Below, one piece after another: positions 17,648 through 25,947 of a stretch of DNA of 64,000 bases. Positions within the stretch are counted from its first letter, which is position 1. Each line of letters starts with the position of its first letter. The notes under the pieces are model-generated. The model was not told the origin of the DNA. It made no database searches and saw nothing but the letters and a program-made list of their open reading frames with translations. The DNA lies in NCBI RefSeq assembly GCF_025630775.1, contig NZ_JAOSZE010000016.1, forward strand, positions 1 to 64,000, in the 5' to 3' direction. The DNA is from Actinoplanes sp. KI2. GTDB taxonomy: Bacteria > Actinomycetota > Actinomycetes > Mycobacteriales > Micromonosporaceae. The position numbers and the translations under genes were made by a program.

Positions 17648-18454
17648 ATGAGCCTGTTGCGGACAGTCCGTGCCGAGTGGTCCGGAGCGCTTCGATCGGT
17701 GCGCTACGACGTGAGCGGGCGGCCGGCCGAGCCACCGGAGCGCGGTCCGGACGTGACCTCGACCGGAATGAACACCTTCGGCGGGCTGCTGTCGGCCGGG
17801 GAACCCGCCCGGAGGCCTTCGGCCCGCGGTCCGAAGGTCCGCAGGTCGCGGCGGGCCGCGCTGGTCACGGCGCTGGGCGCGCTCACCGTGGTGGGTGCGG
17901 CCGGCGCGTACCTCGGGGTGGTGAACGGCCTGGGTTCGTTGCTGAACGGCCCCGAGGCGGAGGCGGGCACGGTCCCGGCGCGGGCGGGCGCCGCCGATGC
18001 ACCGAACTCCGGGATCGGCCGCGGCCCGGCCAGGCCGAAGAGTCCGGCCAGCCGAAGCGGGCCGATACCGGCGACGACGCCGATCCCGGCCGGCTCCGCC
18101 GCGCCGGCCGCCGCCACCAGCCCCGCGACCGCCGCCGCGGCCGCCACGACCGGTGCCACCCCCACGGCGGCCGCCGCGGCACGCAACGCGACTCCGACTT
18201 GGACCACCGGTCCCGCGGCCGGTGAGTGTTTCACCTTCCTCGACCTGAGCGCCCGGTTTCGGGTGCTGGGCGCGTGCAGCGCGCCCCCGGTCCCCACGCC
18301 GACCGCTCCGCGGAGCGTGCCCACGCCCAGCGAGTCCGCGAACCCGGGCGACGACAACGACGACCTGTGGCCGAGCGAGACCTTTGCCACACGCAGCGAT
18401 TCGGCCGATCCGCGCTATTACCCACATGCCTGGCATCGGCGTCGACACCACTAA
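17648..18454 (+). CDS. Hypothetical single-pass membrane protein with Ala/Pro/Thr-rich exterior
   Basis: A 268-aa protein not recognised as a known family. About 65 residues of basic cytosolic region contain a conserved-looking segment RYDVSGRPAEPPE. A membrane helix (about 74-94) and a long Ala/Thr/Pro-rich region follow, with two cysteines near residues 198 and 213. Third-position GC supports coding. It lies between the Rv2175c-like gene and the PASTA kinase, so it may be a kinase-associated envelope protein; this is inferred from position only. Confidence 0.65.
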   Translation: MSLLRTVRAEWSGALRSVRYDVSGRPAEPPERGPDVTSTGMNTFGGLLSAGEPARRPSARGPKVRRSRRAALVTALGALTVVGAAGAYLGVVNGLGSLLNGPEAEAGTVPARAGAADAPNSGIGRGPARPKSPASRSGPIPATTPIPAGSAAPAAATSPATAAAAATTGATPTAAAAARNATPTWTTGPAAGECFTFLDLSARFRVLGACSAPPVPTPTAPRSVPTPSESANPGDDNDDLWPSETFATRSDSADPRYYPHAWHRRRHH

Positions 18455-18567
18455 ATCAGCTTTTGTCGGGGCAGAACACCCGCGGGTCGCCGCTGTGCGT
18501 ACCCGTTTGGACTCAGCTATGACATCCTGATCTGCCCTCAGCCGAAAGACACATACACTTCACGCCG

Positions 18568-20499
18568 ATGGACACCACAGTCGCCGACACGTTGATCGGC
18601 ACCACGATTGACGGCCGCTACCGGATCACCGGTCGCGTGGCTCGTGGTGGCATGGCGACCGTTTACACCGCCGTTGACCAGCGACTCGAGCGCACTGTCG
18701 CCTTGAAGATCATTCATCCTTCGCAGGCGACGAATGTCCACTTCGTGGACCGGTTCACCGACGAGGCCAAGACGATCGCCCGGCTCACCCACCCGAACGT
18801 GGTGGCGGTCTACGACCAGGGCCGGCACGTCGGCCTGCCCTACCTGGTGATGGAGTACGTGCAGGGCAGCACCCTGCGCGACCTGCTCAACGAGCGCCGC
18901 CGGCTCAGCCCCGTCGAGGCCTGCGCGATCCTCGAGCAGATGCTCGCCGCGATCGCCGCCGCGCACCGCGCCGGCCTGGTGCATCGCGACGTGAAGCCGG
19001 AGAACGTGCTGGTCGCCGCGGCCCCCAGCGGCGGCGCGGCCAACCTGGTCGACGCCGTCGTGAAGGTCGCCGACTTCGGGCTCGCCCGCGCCGTCGAGGC
19101 GAGCAGCGTCGACGAGTCCGGCCAGCTGATGGCCACGGTGGCGTACGTCGCGCCCGAGCTGGTGACCGACGGCCACGCCGACGCCCGCACCGACGTCTAC
19201 TCGGCCGGCATCGTGCTCTACGAGATGCTCACCGGCCGCGTCCCGTTCGACGGCGAGGACCCGGTCGCGGTGGCCTGGCAGCACGTCGACAACGACGTGC
19301 CGCTCCCGTCGCAGACCGTCAAGGGCGTGCCCAAGGCGCTCGACGACCTGGTGGCCTGGGCCACCCGGCGCGACCCGGGCGCCCGCCCCACCGACGCCGG
19401 CGCGATGCTCTCCGCGGTGCAGTCGGTGCGCGACGACCTGGGCGCGCAGAACGTGCAGACCGCGCTGCTGCGCCAGGTGGCACAGACCCGGCACGCCGCC
19501 GCCGACGCGACCGCCATGGTGCCGGCGGTGACCGACCGGCCGAGCTGGGCGCGCCTGCCCGAGCAGAGCCGCAACGCGCAGACGTACCGGCGCGGCGACC
19601 CCGGCCTGCGCCCGGCCGGCGGGATCGACCGGCGGCGCATCTTCCTCTCCGCGGCGATCGCGGTGATGGTGCTCGTGGTCGTCGGCAGCACCTGGTGGGT
19701 GACGCTGGGCCGCTACACGGAGACGCCGACGCTGGTCAACATGACCAAGGAGCAGGCGCAGCTGTACGCCCGGCAGCACAACTTCGAGCTGCTCACCGCC
19801 GACGGCACGTACAGCGAGACGATCCCCAAGGACACCGTGGTCAGCCAGAAACCCGGCCCGCAGGAGCGGATCGTCAAGGGCGGCGCCATCACGATCACCC
19901 TGTCCCTGGGTCCGGAGCGCTTCGAGGTGCCCGACCTGGCCGGCGTCGAGGTGGCCTCGGCCAAGACCGAGCTCGCCCAGGCCCACCTGCAATACAAGGA
20001 GGGCGCCGGGCAGTACAGCGACACCGTGCCCGAGGGATCGGTGATCTCCACCAACCCGGCGAAGGGCACCGAGCTCAAGAAGGGCGAAACGGTCACCGTC
20101 GTGGTCAGCAAGGGCCGGGCGCCGATCCAGGTGCCCAACCTGGTCGGGATGAACATCAACGCCGCCCGCAACCAGCTGCAGAGCCTCGGCCTGACCGCCG
20201 TCGAGCGCTACAAGGACAGCGACCAGCCGGCCGACAATGTCATCGCGCAGTCGCCCAAGCCGGGCACCGGCGCGGCCAACGACGCCGAGATCACCCTCGA
20301 CGTGAGCAAGGGCCCGCCGCTGGTCACCGTGCCGGACGTGAGCAACCAGCAGTGCCAGCAGGCGCAGCAGACGCTGCAGCAGGCCGGCCTGCAGGTGCAG
20401 ATCGTCGGGTTCAACCCGAACGGCTTCGTCCGCGGGCAGAACCCGCCGGGCAACACCCAGGTGCAGCCGAACTCGCAGGTGGTCATCCAGTGCTTCTAG
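18568..20499 (+). CDS. pknL: PASTA-domain serine/threonine protein kinase (PknL-type)
   Basis: A 643-aa receptor kinase. The kinase domain (about 15-285) has the VALKII lysine, HRDVKPEN catalytic loop, ADFGLAR and the APELV segment. A membrane helix lies near 355-378 and four PASTA repeats fill 385-643, which would sense muropeptides or lipid II. M. tuberculosis PknL lacks PASTA repeats, so this form is closer to those of other actinobacteria. TACACT lies 8 nt before ATG 18568. It lies beside an Rv2175c homologue, its expected substrate. Its end overlaps nfo by 10 bp. Confidence 0.93.
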   Translation: MDTTVADTLIGTTIDGRYRITGRVARGGMATVYTAVDQRLERTVALKIIHPSQATNVHFVDRFTDEAKTIARLTHPNVVAVYDQGRHVGLPYLVMEYVQGSTLRDLLNERRRLSPVEACAILEQMLAAIAAAHRAGLVHRDVKPENVLVAAAPSGGAANLVDAVVKVADFGLARAVEASSVDESGQLMATVAYVAPELVTDGHADARTDVYSAGIVLYEMLTGRVPFDGEDPVAVAWQHVDNDVPLPSQTVKGVPKALDDLVAWATRRDPGARPTDAGAMLSAVQSVRDDLGAQNVQTALLRQVAQTRHAAADATAMVPAVTDRPSWARLPEQSRNAQTYRRGDPGLRPAGGIDRRRIFLSAAIAVMVLVVVGSTWWVTLGRYTETPTLVNMTKEQAQLYARQHNFELLTADGTYSETIPKDTVVSQKPGPQERIVKGGAITITLSLGPERFEVPDLAGVEVASAKTELAQAHLQYKEGAGQYSDTVPEGSVISTNPAKGTELKKGETVTVVVSKGRAPIQVPNLVGMNINAARNQLQSLGLTAVERYKDSDQPADNVIAQSPKPGTGAANDAEITLDVSKGPPLVTVPDVSNQQCQQAQQTLQQAGLQVQIVGFNPNGFVRGQNPPGNTQVQPNSQVVIQCF

Positions 20500-21347
20500 A
20501 CCGCCGGATCGGGTCGCACACCAAGACGTCGGGCGGCCTGGCCAAGGCGGCCCTCCCGTACGTGGACGCGGCCGGGTCGGAGACGCTGCAGGTCTACGTC
20601 TCCAACTCGCGCGGATGGGCGTTACCGCCGGGCGACCCGAAGCAGGACACGCTGTTCCGCGACGGGATCGGCGAGCGCGGGCTTCCGGCGTACATCCATG
20701 CGTCGTTGCTGGTGAATTTGGGCTCGCCGACCGAGCTGACGGTCGAGCGCTCGGTCGCCACGCTGGCCCACTCGCTGGAGCGGGGCAGGGCGATCGGCGC
20801 GAGCGCGGTGGTCTACCACGCGGGCAGCGCGGTCGACGCCGAGCACGAGGCGAAGGCCCTGCATCAGCTGCGCGAGGCGCTGCTGCCGCTGCTCGACGAC
20901 GCGGCCGCGCGCGGCCTGCCCAAGCTGCTGGTCGAGCCGAGCGCCGGCGGCGGCCGCAGTCTCGCGTCGAAGGTGCAAGATCTCGGCCCCTACCTGGCCG
21001 CCGTCGAGCGCCACCCGTGGCTGGGCGTCTGCTTCGACACCTGCCACGCCTGGGCGGCCGGCCACGACCTGGCCACCCCCGGCGGCATGACGGCGACGCT
21101 CGACGCGCTGATCGCCACGGTCGGCCCCGACCGGCTCCTGCTGATCCACGCCAACGACTCCAAGGACGAGTGCGGCTCCACCCGCGACCGCCACGAGACG
21201 ATCGGTCAGGGCCGGATCGGCACCGCGGCGTTCGCGGAGCTGATGACCCACCCCGCGACCGCCGGCATCCCCGTCATCGTCGAAACCCCCAGCGTCGAGC
21301 ACGAGGGCCACGCGGCCGACATCGCCCTGCTGAAGTCGTTGCGCTAA
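20490..21347 (+). CDS. nfo: Endonuclease IV (AP endonuclease)
   Basis: A 285-aa TIM-barrel metalloenzyme that incises DNA at abasic sites. Zinc-ligand motifs are visible in order: YIHAS, LLVEPS, CFDTCHAWAAGHD, LLIHANDS, DRHETIGQG and VIVETPS. GTG 20490 was chosen because the family N-terminus (RRIGSHTKTSGG) begins there; it overlaps the kinase end by 10 bp, indicating coupled translation. Confidence 0.93.
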   Translation: MLLDRRIGSHTKTSGGLAKAALPYVDAAGSETLQVYVSNSRGWALPPGDPKQDTLFRDGIGERGLPAYIHASLLVNLGSPTELTVERSVATLAHSLERGRAIGASAVVYHAGSAVDAEHEAKALHQLREALLPLLDDAAARGLPKLLVEPSAGGGRSLASKVQDLGPYLAAVERHPWLGVCFDTCHAWAAGHDLATPGGMTATLDALIATVGPDRLLLIHANDSKDECGSTRDRHETIGQGRIGTAAFAELMTHPATAGIPVIVETPSVEHEGHAADIALLKSLR

Positions 21348-21359
21348 AGATCAAATTCA

Positions 21360-21456
21360 TTTTCCGGTACGGGACGGTCGAGTCCCCGGTGCAGCGCCTC
21401 GCGCCGTCGTGGGTCACCCTCCGCGCGCGGCCGCCGGGTTGTCCTGCATGGCTTCG
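21360..21456 (+). repeat. Dispersed 3'-intergenic repeat R2, copy 2
   Basis: Ungapped 97-bp match to 8759-8855 with roughly 13-15 differences, starting 12 bp after the nfo stop in the sense direction. The sequences diverge after TCCTGCATGG. Confidence 0.7.
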
Positions 21457-21470
21457 CGGCGCTGCCGCCC

Positions 21471-21660
21471 GTCACCCTCGACGTGCGGCCGCCCCGCCGG
21501 CGCGCCGTCACCCGTCACCCTCGGCGTGCGGCCGCCCGCCGGCGCGCCGTCGCCCATCACCCTCGATGTGCGGCCGCCCCGCCGGCGCGCCGTCGCCCGT
21601 CACCCTCGTCCCTCGGCCGCCCCGTCGCCGTCGTGGCGCGGCCGCCCCGCCGTCGCGCGG
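21471..21660 (+). repeat. About 43-bp GC-rich tandem repeats
   Basis: Three near-identical units begin at 21471 (43 bp), 21514 (42 bp) and 21556 (43 bp). Each starts G/ATCACCCTCG and includes GTGCGGCCGCC and CGGCGCGCCGTC. A fourth, degenerate unit starts at 21599. The GTCACCCTC start also occurs inside R2, so the array may have grown from it. No spacers are present, so it is not a CRISPR. Confidence 0.75.
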
Positions 21661-21663
21661 AGC

Positions 21664-22545
21664 TCACCCGGCCACGCCGAGCAGCGCGGCGAGGCGGTCG
21701 GCCGGTTCGTCGGCGACCGCCGCCGGCAGCCGCAGCAGCTCGACCCGGTGCACGAGCCGGGGTGCGCCGATCGGCACGCCCGCGAGCCCGGGATGGGTGG
21801 CGACCAGCGGGCCGGGCAGCACCGCCAAGCCGTGGCCGCCGGCCACCAGGCCGGCCAGCACCGCCGCGTCGGTGCCGTCGTAGCGCAGGCCCGCCCGCAG
21901 GCCGTCCACCGGCAGCCGGGCGAAGGGCGCCACCTCGGGTGCGTCGATCCAGTACGCGTCGGCCAGGTCGGCCAGGTCCACCGAGGACCGCCGGGCCAGC
22001 GGATGCGCCGCGGGTACCGCCACCACGGCCGGGCTCTCGGCCAGGCCCAGCGCTCGCGGGCCGCCCGCGCCCGGCTCGGGCAGGCGCAACGGATCGTTCG
22101 GGGCGGTGAAGCCGTCCACCAGGCCCAGGTCGATCTCGCCGGTGGCGACCGCCTCGACGATCCGATCCCGGTCGGCGACCCGCACCCGGGTGCGCAGCCG
22201 CGCGGACTCGGCCCGGATCGCGGCCAGCGCGCCGGCCACCGGGTCGGACCAGGCGAGCGGGGTCAGCCCGGCGATCAGCCGGCCGGGCGGGGCGACGGCC
22301 CGGGTCACGTCGGCGCGGGCGGCTTCCAGGCGTACCAGAAGAAGGTTTGCGTGCCTTCTCAGCCGCTCGCCGGCCGGGGTCAGCGCCACCGGGCGGCGAC
22401 TGAACAGCGGGGTGCCCAGGTCGGCCTCGAGCGCGGCGACCTGCTGGGAGACCGCCGACTGGGTGTAGCGCAGGCGCTTCGCGGCGGCCGAGAACGAGCC
22501 GGTGTCGGCCACCGCGAGGAACGTGCGAAGCAGGTGAGGGTGCAC
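21664..22545 (-). CDS. LysR-family regulator (ArgP/IciA-like)
   Basis: A 293-aa regulator starting with HPHLLRTFLAVADTGSFSAA, a LysR winged HTH (KRLRYTQSAVSQQVAALEAD) and an effector domain. GTG 22545 was chosen because TAGCAT lies 7 nt upstream, the leaderless pattern common here; an upstream ATG at 22578 is possible. Divergent from the amidotransferase-like gene, which it may regulate. Confidence 0.9.
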   Translation of the reverse strand: MHPHLLRTFLAVADTGSFSAAAKRLRYTQSAVSQQVAALEADLGTPLFSRRPVALTPAGERLRRHANLLLVRLEAARADVTRAVAPPGRLIAGLTPLAWSDPVAGALAAIRAESARLRTRVRVADRDRIVEAVATGEIDLGLVDGFTAPNDPLRLPEPGAGGPRALGLAESPAVVAVPAAHPLARRSSVDLADLADAYWIDAPEVAPFARLPVDGLRAGLRYDGTDAAVLAGLVAGGHGLAVLPGPLVATHPGLAGVPIGAPRLVHRVELLRLPAAVADEPADRLAALLGVAG

Positions 22546-22617
22546 ATAAGCGATGCTAATGCCGCGACCGTTTTTCATCGTTAGACGTGATCTCGGATCG
22601 GGCCGCAGCATGGACGC

Positions 22618-23325
22618 ATGATTTCGATTGCCCTGGTGGGAGACCGCTCCCCCGCCGTGCGCGCGCATTCGCGCATCGCCGTCATCCTGGACGCGCTCCG
22701 CGAGCAGGAGCAGATCGACCTGGACGCCTACTGGATACCCACCCCGGACGCGACCGACCCGGCGGCGCTGCGCGGGTTCGCCGGCATCTGGCTGGTGCCG
22801 GGCAGCCCGTACCGCAGCGAGCAGGGCGCGATCGTCGCGGCCCGCACCGCGCGCACCGAGCGGATCCCGTTCCTCGGCACCTGCGGCGGCTTTCAGCACG
22901 CGATGCTGGAGTTCGCCCGGGACGTCTGCGGCCTGCCCGCGGCGCGGCACGCCGAGAACTCGTCCGACACCGGGCCGGATGCGCTGATCACCGAGCTGTC
23001 CTGCTCGCTGGCCGGGCACGAGGGCGCGATCAACCTGGTCGCCGGGTCGCGCATCGAGCGCCTGCTCGGCACCACCCGCACGATCGAGCGCTACCACTGC
23101 GCGTACGGCGTCGCGGCCGGCTACATCGACCTGCTCGCCGCGCACGGCATGCTCTTCTCCGGGCACGACGACGCCGGCGAGGTGCGCGCCGCGGAACTGC
23201 CCGGCCACCCGTTCTTCCTGGCCACGCTCTTCCAGCCGGAGCTGCACACGGACGGCGTACACCCGGTGGTCCGCGGCTTCGCCCGAGCCGCGGTCACCGC
23301 CGCCGGCGCCCTCCAAGCGCAGTAG
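22618..23325 (+). CDS. Class I glutamine amidotransferase-like protein (CTP synthase C-terminal-related)
   Basis: A 235-aa single-domain protein of the family related to the CTP synthase glutaminase domain. The nucleophile elbow FLGTCGGFQHAMLEF contains the candidate Cys. The canonical catalytic His-x-Glu segment (FHPE) reads FQPEL, so His is replaced by Gln, and ordinary glutaminase activity is doubtful. No synthase domain is present. It is divergent from a LysR regulator. The family is recognised, the role unknown. Confidence 0.8.
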   Translation: MISIALVGDRSPAVRAHSRIAVILDALREQEQIDLDAYWIPTPDATDPAALRGFAGIWLVPGSPYRSEQGAIVAARTARTERIPFLGTCGGFQHAMLEFARDVCGLPAARHAENSSDTGPDALITELSCSLAGHEGAINLVAGSRIERLLGTTRTIERYHCAYGVAAGYIDLLAAHGMLFSGHDDAGEVRAAELPGHPFFLATLFQPELHTDGVHPVVRGFARAAVTAAGALQAQ

Positions 23326-23337
23326 GCCATCGGCACC

Positions 23338-23367
23338 GTTGCGGTTGTTGCGTTGGTTGCGGATAAT
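23338..23367 (+). promoter_or_regulatory. Toxin-antitoxin promoter with direct repeats
   Basis: TTGCGG (23339-23344), a 17-nt spacer and GATAAT (23362-23367) form a good promoter. GTTGCGG occurs twice, at 23338-23344 and 23356-23362, an 18-bp periodicity that could place two antitoxin protomers across the promoter. GGGGAGG follows as ribosome binding site. Confidence 0.5.
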
Positions 23368-23390
23368 TCGTTTACGGTGGGGAGGTGGAG

Positions 23391-23840
23391 ATGTCAGTAA
23401 CGAGCCAGGTCAAGCCGGATGCCGAGGCGATCGCCGTGGCGGCGGAGGCGCTGCCCCGAGTCCAGGAGTACCTCCGCACCCATCCGCAGGGGCCCGCCAT
23501 CGTGCAGATCGTCGACGACGAGGGCAACGAACTCGTCGTCCCGCGCGGTGCCGTCGAACTCCTTGCCCGGGTTCTGGCGCATATGGCGAACGGTCACAGC
23601 GTCTCGGTCGTGCCCGATCACGCCGAGCTCACCACCCAGCAAGCTGCCGAACTGCTGAACGTGTCGAGGCCCTACCTGATCGGCCTCCTGGAATCCGGCG
23701 AGATCGAGTTCCGCAAGGTTGGTACTCATCGACGCGTGATGGCCGGCTCGCTGATGGAATACAAGCACCGGGATGACCTCAGACGCAGAGTCGCGGCAGA
23801 CGAACTTGCGCAGATCGCACAGGACATGGATCTGAGCTGA
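23391..23840 (+). CDS. Antitoxin-type excisionase-fold DNA-binding protein
   Basis: A 149-aa protein. Residues about 75-130 hold a MerR/excisionase-like HTH (ELTTQQAAELLNVSRPYLIGLL, EFRKVGTHRRV), and the N-terminal part is acidic. ATG 23391 has GGGGAGG 5 nt upstream. The PIN-domain gene starts 4 bp after the stop. The pair is typical of type II toxin-antitoxin modules. Codon use is less GC-biased than in neighbours, suggesting acquisition. Confidence 0.85.
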   Translation: MSVTSQVKPDAEAIAVAAEALPRVQEYLRTHPQGPAIVQIVDDEGNELVVPRGAVELLARVLAHMANGHSVSVVPDHAELTTQQAAELLNVSRPYLIGLLESGEIEFRKVGTHRRVMAGSLMEYKHRDDLRRRVAADELAQIAQDMDLS

Positions 23841-23844
23841 CGCC

Positions 23845-24402
23845 GTGACCTTCGTTGTCGTGTACGACGCTAGCGTTCTGTACCCCGGCACGCTGCGAGA
23901 TTTGCTTCTCCGGATCGCACAGTCGGGTCTGGTGCAAGCCAAATGGACCGACGACATCCTCGACGAGATGTTCTCGGCGCTACGTCGGCAACGCCCCGAT
24001 CTCGACGCCGCACGGCTGGACCGAACCCGATCGCTGATGGGTACCGCTGTCCGAGATTGGAAGGTCAGTGGTTATGCAGATCTCATCGAGACGGTGAAGC
24101 TGCCCGATCCAGATGATCGGCATGTGCTTGCGGCGGCGATCAAGGCACGGGCGCAGGTCATCGTTACGGCGAACCTGCGTGACTTCCCCACGGCGGACCT
24201 ACACAATTGGGACATCGATCCGAAATCACCTGACGAGTTCGTCCGAGATCAGATCAGTCTGGACCGCGGCAAGATTTACGCTTCCTTGCAGCAGATCGCA
24301 GACTCGTGGAAGAGACCGCCCGGCACCATCGAGGATGTGCTCGATCGGCTCGAACGCTCCGGCCTGGCAATCAGCGTCGCGGAGCTGCGGGCTCGACCGT
24401 GA
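23845..24402 (+). CDS. PIN-domain ribonuclease toxin
   Basis: A 185-aa protein with the PIN acidic residues: VVVYDASVLYP near the N-terminus, DDILDEMFSAL, LPDPDDRHVLAAA and VTANLRDFP. PIN toxins cleave RNA with Mg2+. The C-terminal 60 residues exceed a minimal PIN domain and resemble the PIN_3-type partners of excisionase-like antitoxins. GTG 23845 is coupled to the antitoxin stop. Lower GC again suggests a mobile module. Confidence 0.85.
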   Translation: MTFVVVYDASVLYPGTLRDLLLRIAQSGLVQAKWTDDILDEMFSALRRQRPDLDAARLDRTRSLMGTAVRDWKVSGYADLIETVKLPDPDDRHVLAAAIKARAQVIVTANLRDFPTADLHNWDIDPKSPDEFVRDQISLDRGKIYASLQQIADSWKRPPGTIEDVLDRLERSGLAISVAELRARP

Positions 24403-24441
24403 CTTACGCCGACGAGCGTGACGGGAATCCAACCCACCCGG

Positions 24442-25437
24442 TCAGCTTGGGAAGTCGGCAGCCTCGGTAAAGACGCCGACGACCGTCGCGGCGGGCACGT
24501 CGAAGCCCAGCGTGAGGAAGCGGCCCGGCGCGACCTCGGCGCTGGACGGATTGGCCTGGTCGGGGTGGCCCGAGTCGTAGAGCAGCACGTCCGGGTAGCC
24601 GTCCCAGTCGCCCGCCGGGTCCCGCACCAGCCGGCCCACGGTGAGCCGCCGCTCGGCGAACCGCTTGCCGACATCCCCGTACGTGACCAGCACCTCGCCG
24701 GTGCTCAACGGCAGCGCGTGGTGCGAGGAGGCCGGCATGTCGGTCCGCTTCGGCTCGCTCCACGTGCGGCCGCCGTCGGACGAACGGGACAGGTACGCGT
24801 GCACGACATCCGTCCGGATCAACGACACCACCTCGTCGCCGACCACGGTCAGCGTCGGCTCCTGGAAGTTGATCCCCTCGCCCGCCGCGATCGTCACCTC
24901 GCCGCCCCAGCTGCGACCCCCGTCGGAGCTGCGCACGGCCGACGCCTGCCACCACTTCTCGTCGGCTCGGTGGCCGTAGATCGGATACAGCAGGTCACCG
25001 CCCGGCAGCTCGACGACCGCGCCGTGCGAGGCGTGCCAGGCGTCGATGCCGCCGCCGGTCATCCCCATGCCCGCCACGACCGGCTCGCCCCACGTGCGGC
25101 CGCCGTCCTCGCTGCGCCGCACGAACGTGCCGTGCGTGGTGTGCCGAGGACCGCCGCTCCAGTCGATCACGAAGTAGCTCAGCAGGACCGTTCCGTCCGC
25201 GAGCCGGGCCAGCTTGGGATCGCGGTCGTCGTACGAGCCGTCGACCGCGACCCGCGGCTCGCCCCAACTGCGGCCGCCGTCCTCGCTGTCGACCACGCTG
25301 ATCCGCCCGTGCGGGCCTAAGTGGCCGGTGCCCTCGCGAAAGGCGGCCAGCAGGCGGCCACCGCCGAGACTCACGACGTCGGGAAAGTGGGCGACCAGAC
25401 CGTCACCGGCCCGGGCCACCACGATCGGCTCCGGCAC
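24442..25437 (-). CDS. Sialidase-fold (BNR repeat) protein
   Basis: A 331-aa six-bladed beta-propeller candidate with four Asp-boxes: SEDGGRSWG, SEDGGRTWG, SSDGGRSWG and SSDGGRTWS. No signal peptide is seen, so it appears cytosolic. The sialidase FRIP motif is not clear (FREGTG is in its place), so the substrate may not be sialic acid. GTG 25437 lies 7 nt after TAACGT (leaderless). Confidence 0.82.
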   Translation of the reverse strand: MPEPIVVARAGDGLVAHFPDVVSLGGGRLLAAFREGTGHLGPHGRISVVDSEDGGRSWGEPRVAVDGSYDDRDPKLARLADGTVLLSYFVIDWSGGPRHTTHGTFVRRSEDGGRTWGEPVVAGMGMTGGGIDAWHASHGAVVELPGGDLLYPIYGHRADEKWWQASAVRSSDGGRSWGGEVTIAAGEGINFQEPTLTVVGDEVVSLIRTDVVHAYLSRSSDGGRTWSEPKRTDMPASSHHALPLSTGEVLVTYGDVGKRFAERRLTVGRLVRDPAGDWDGYPDVLLYDSGHPDQANPSSAEVAPGRFLTLGFDVPAATVVGVFTEAADFPS

Positions 25438-25455
25438 GCCCCCGACGTTACCCGC

Positions 25456-25905
25456 TCAAAGGAAACCGATCGCGTCCGCGTAGTAGAGCGAGTCCTCCAG
25501 ATGGAAGGCGATCTCGCGCGGCGTCCAGGCGTCGCGGTCGCGCCGGTCGAGCTGGGCCGGGCCGAGCGCGCCCAGCCGCACCGCGTAGATCTGGGCGAGC
25601 CGGGTCAGCCGGCTGCGGGCCTCGTCCAGGTCCTCGGCGGTGAACGGGGCGAGGTCGGCCGGGGTGGTGCTGGCCGACGCGTGCCAGTGGTCGGGAATGG
25701 TCGGCACGCCGGCCACCCGGGCCTCGATCTCGGCGAGGTGGTCCACGAGGTGGTCGGCGACCCGGCGGATCGCCTTGTGCGGGGTGTAGATCCGGTCGTC
25801 GATCGGCCGGGGCACACCGTCCCAGGCCGTCCAGGTCGCGGCCCGGTCCAGTACCTGCTCGACCAGCGTCGTCACCACGCCCGCCGGATCCCGTTGCTCA
25901 GTCAT
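25456..25905 (-). CDS. DinB/maleylpyruvate-isomerase-fold protein
   Basis: A 149-aa four-helix protein with histidine-rich helices (RRVADHLVDHLAE and WTPREIAFHLEDS) compatible with the DinB metal site. Members include thiol-dependent transferases using mycothiol. The specific reaction is unknown. It lies between the sialidase-like and threonine aldolase genes on the same strand. Confidence 0.78.
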   Translation of the reverse strand: MTEQRDPAGVVTTLVEQVLDRAATWTAWDGVPRPIDDRIYTPHKAIRRVADHLVDHLAEIEARVAGVPTIPDHWHASASTTPADLAPFTAEDLDEARSRLTRLAQIYAVRLGALGPAQLDRRDRDAWTPREIAFHLEDSLYYADAIGFL

Positions 25906-25947
25906 GCCGGTCAGTAGAGCGCGCGGACGCTTCGGTGCCCGCCGAAC

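Larger units (their letters stand above)
21348..21663. other. Gene-free 316-bp interval made of repeats
   Basis: No credible gene is seen between nfo and the LysR stop. The interval contains R2 copy 2 (21360-21456) followed by 43-bp tandem repeats and further degenerate GCGGCCGCC-rich units. Confidence 0.7.

Noticed and set aside
17615..18451. Long minus-strand extension of the Rv2175c-like frame and other antisense frames
   Set aside because: The family N-terminus begins at GTG 17614; the extension is Gly/Arg-rich shadow of the plus-strand membrane protein.
21471..21660. Possible CRISPR array
   Set aside because: Units are contiguous tandem repeats without unique spacers, and no cas genes are present.
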